Shown here: piece by piece, positions 63,485 through 64,000 of the stretch | Layout of the letters: every line of letters begins with the position of its first letter | Numbering within the stretch: position 1 is the first letter of the stretch | From: Alphaproteobacteria bacterium | GTDB lineage: Bacteria; Pseudomonadota; Alphaproteobacteria; Micavibrionales; Micavibrionaceae | NCBI GenBank assembly: GCA_030427385.1 | Contig: JAUHWR010000001.1 | Location: 1,480,042 to 1,544,041, forward strand | DNA: 64,000 nt | Direction: 5' to 3' | Position numbers and translations under genes: made by a program | The notes under the pieces: generated by a model | The model's input: only the letters and a program-made list of their open reading frames with translations | What the model was told of the DNA's origin: nothing | The model's database searches: none

Positions 63485-64000
63485 TTATAATGTCAACGTT
63501 ATCGCCAATCGCCGGTACATAGGTATCCAGCCCCCATTCGCTTCGTTTTATAGACGTTGTCGCAGAAAAACCGAGAGCCGGAATGCCCGCGAACGGTTTT
63601 TGTTTAAATGCCCCGTTAAATGTCACATCCAAGGTCACCCGCTTTGTCACCCCTAAAAATGTTAAATCACCTGTAACGGTTCCAGTTTGATCATCGTTCA
63701 TCGTCATAGACTTTGATTTGAAGCTGATTTGGCCATATTCGTTACCATTTAACCAATCAGTTCCTGTCGAAAGTTCTTTATCAAAATCTTTCTTTTCGGC
63801 ATTTGGATAGTCGGTTTTGATAGATAGCGGATTAACGCTTACCTTCAATGTGCTTTTGGTCGGATCTTCAGGATTAAAAATTAAATCCGCATCAAAATCC
63901 GTAAAGCGCGCCGTATAATTTGACAGCCCCATATGGGACACTTTCCACGTTAAACTGGCATGAGTTTTATCCAAAGAATAATTTCCCGCCGGCATTTCGG
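63450..64000 (-). CDS. YceI-family protein 2 (5' end outside the window)
   Basis: A second YceI protein, at least 181 residues. The frame is open to the right edge, and the visible start PAGNYSLDKTHASLTWKVSH is the first strand of the mature domain, so a signal peptide must lie outside the window. Other family segments are FKSKSMTMNDDQTGTVTGDL and FLGVTKRVTLDVTF. It is the first gene of the YceI-b561-YceI operon in transcript order. Confidence 0.85.
   Translation of the reverse strand, partial: EMPAGNYSLDKTHASLTWKVSHMGLSNYTARFTDFDADLIFNPEDPTKSTLKVSVNPLSIKTDYPNAEKKDFDKELSTGTDWLNGNEYGQISFKSKSMTMNDDQTGTVTGDLTFLGVTKRVTLDVTFNGAFKQKPFAGIPALGFSATTSIKRSEWGLDTYVPAIGDNVDIIIETEFNKDMDS

Noticed and set aside
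1..64000. CRISPR array, insertion sequence or prophage
   Set aside because: No repeat-spacer pattern, transposase, integrase or phage gene could be seen anywhere in the window.

Overview
The window is an ordinary-looking chromosomal segment of an alphaproteobacterium with fairly low GC. The placement rests on lineage-typical genes: an FzlA-type GST-fold protein, Usg, a DUF1476 / F1-ATPase zeta inhibitor, ExoD, IalB, the recG / sdhE / mfd neighbourhood and an aa3-type cytochrome oxidase assembly set (SURF1, Cox11, a CoxF-like mini-protein). I cannot name the genus. No insertion sequence, prophage, CRISPR array or rRNA operon was seen; there is one tRNA (Leu, CAA).

Layout. 1-1.4 kb: end of the spc ribosomal operon (rpsE-rpmD-rplO), closed by a terminator with no secY after it. 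1.5-7.5 kb: minus-strand genes for a secreted orphan, SucB, a Wzc-like tyrosine autokinase with its Wza-like exporter, and an L,D-transpeptidase. 7.6-11 kb: yfgM-bamB-der. 11-15 kb: a stress flavoprotein-fold protein, an RNA methyltransferase, an IalB-like protein and an M23 peptidase. 15-17 kb: SURF1, ExoD, tRNA-Leu and a small orphan gene between tRNA-derived repeats. 17-25 kb: an FAD disulfide oxidoreductase, a tripartite RND efflux operon and an Smr protein. 25-30 kb: a cytochrome oxidase block (CoxF-like, an orphan repeat protein, cox11, coxC, DUF983), then a YjbH outer-membrane protein. 30-36.5 kb: a small stress-type gene, ffh, an orphan, rpsP-rimM, a DMT transporter, rsmE and an N-formylglutamate amidohydrolase. 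36.5-43 kb: dnaN, dnaA, rpsT, mutM and groESL, all on the minus strand. 43-49 kb: a THUMP-like methyltransferase, YgjV, Usg, FzlA, an epimerase. 47-62 kb: recG, sdhE, mfd, two purC genes, purS, nadK, recF, DUF502, a PhzE-type chorismate enzyme, a hydrolase and recA. 62-64 kb: YceI, cytochrome b561, YceI.

How the genes work together. The DNA replication and repair genes (dnaA, dnaN, recF, recA, recG, mfd, mutM) cluster in the right half, with a parS-like palindrome upstream of recA, so this looks like an origin-proximal region. Envelope genes (bamB, Wza/Wzc, YjbH, ExoD, LDT, M23, RND pump) fill the left half. Several classical alphaproteobacterial operons are broken here: rplO without secY, rimM without trmD-rplS, purS without purQL, FzlA without queG, sucB without sucA.

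The least expected items are: an orphan secreted protein in the cox block built of five exact 18-residue repeats; a 40-residue Lys/Gln-rich protein preceded by an EcfG-type general-stress promoter and absent from longer-ORF views; tRNA-Leu 3'-end repeats flanking an AT-rich orphan; a stand-alone PhzE-type fusion enzyme; and the parS-like palindrome flanked by SOS-like half sites upstream of recA. All calls come from reading the sequence and from memory of family motifs; no database search was run.
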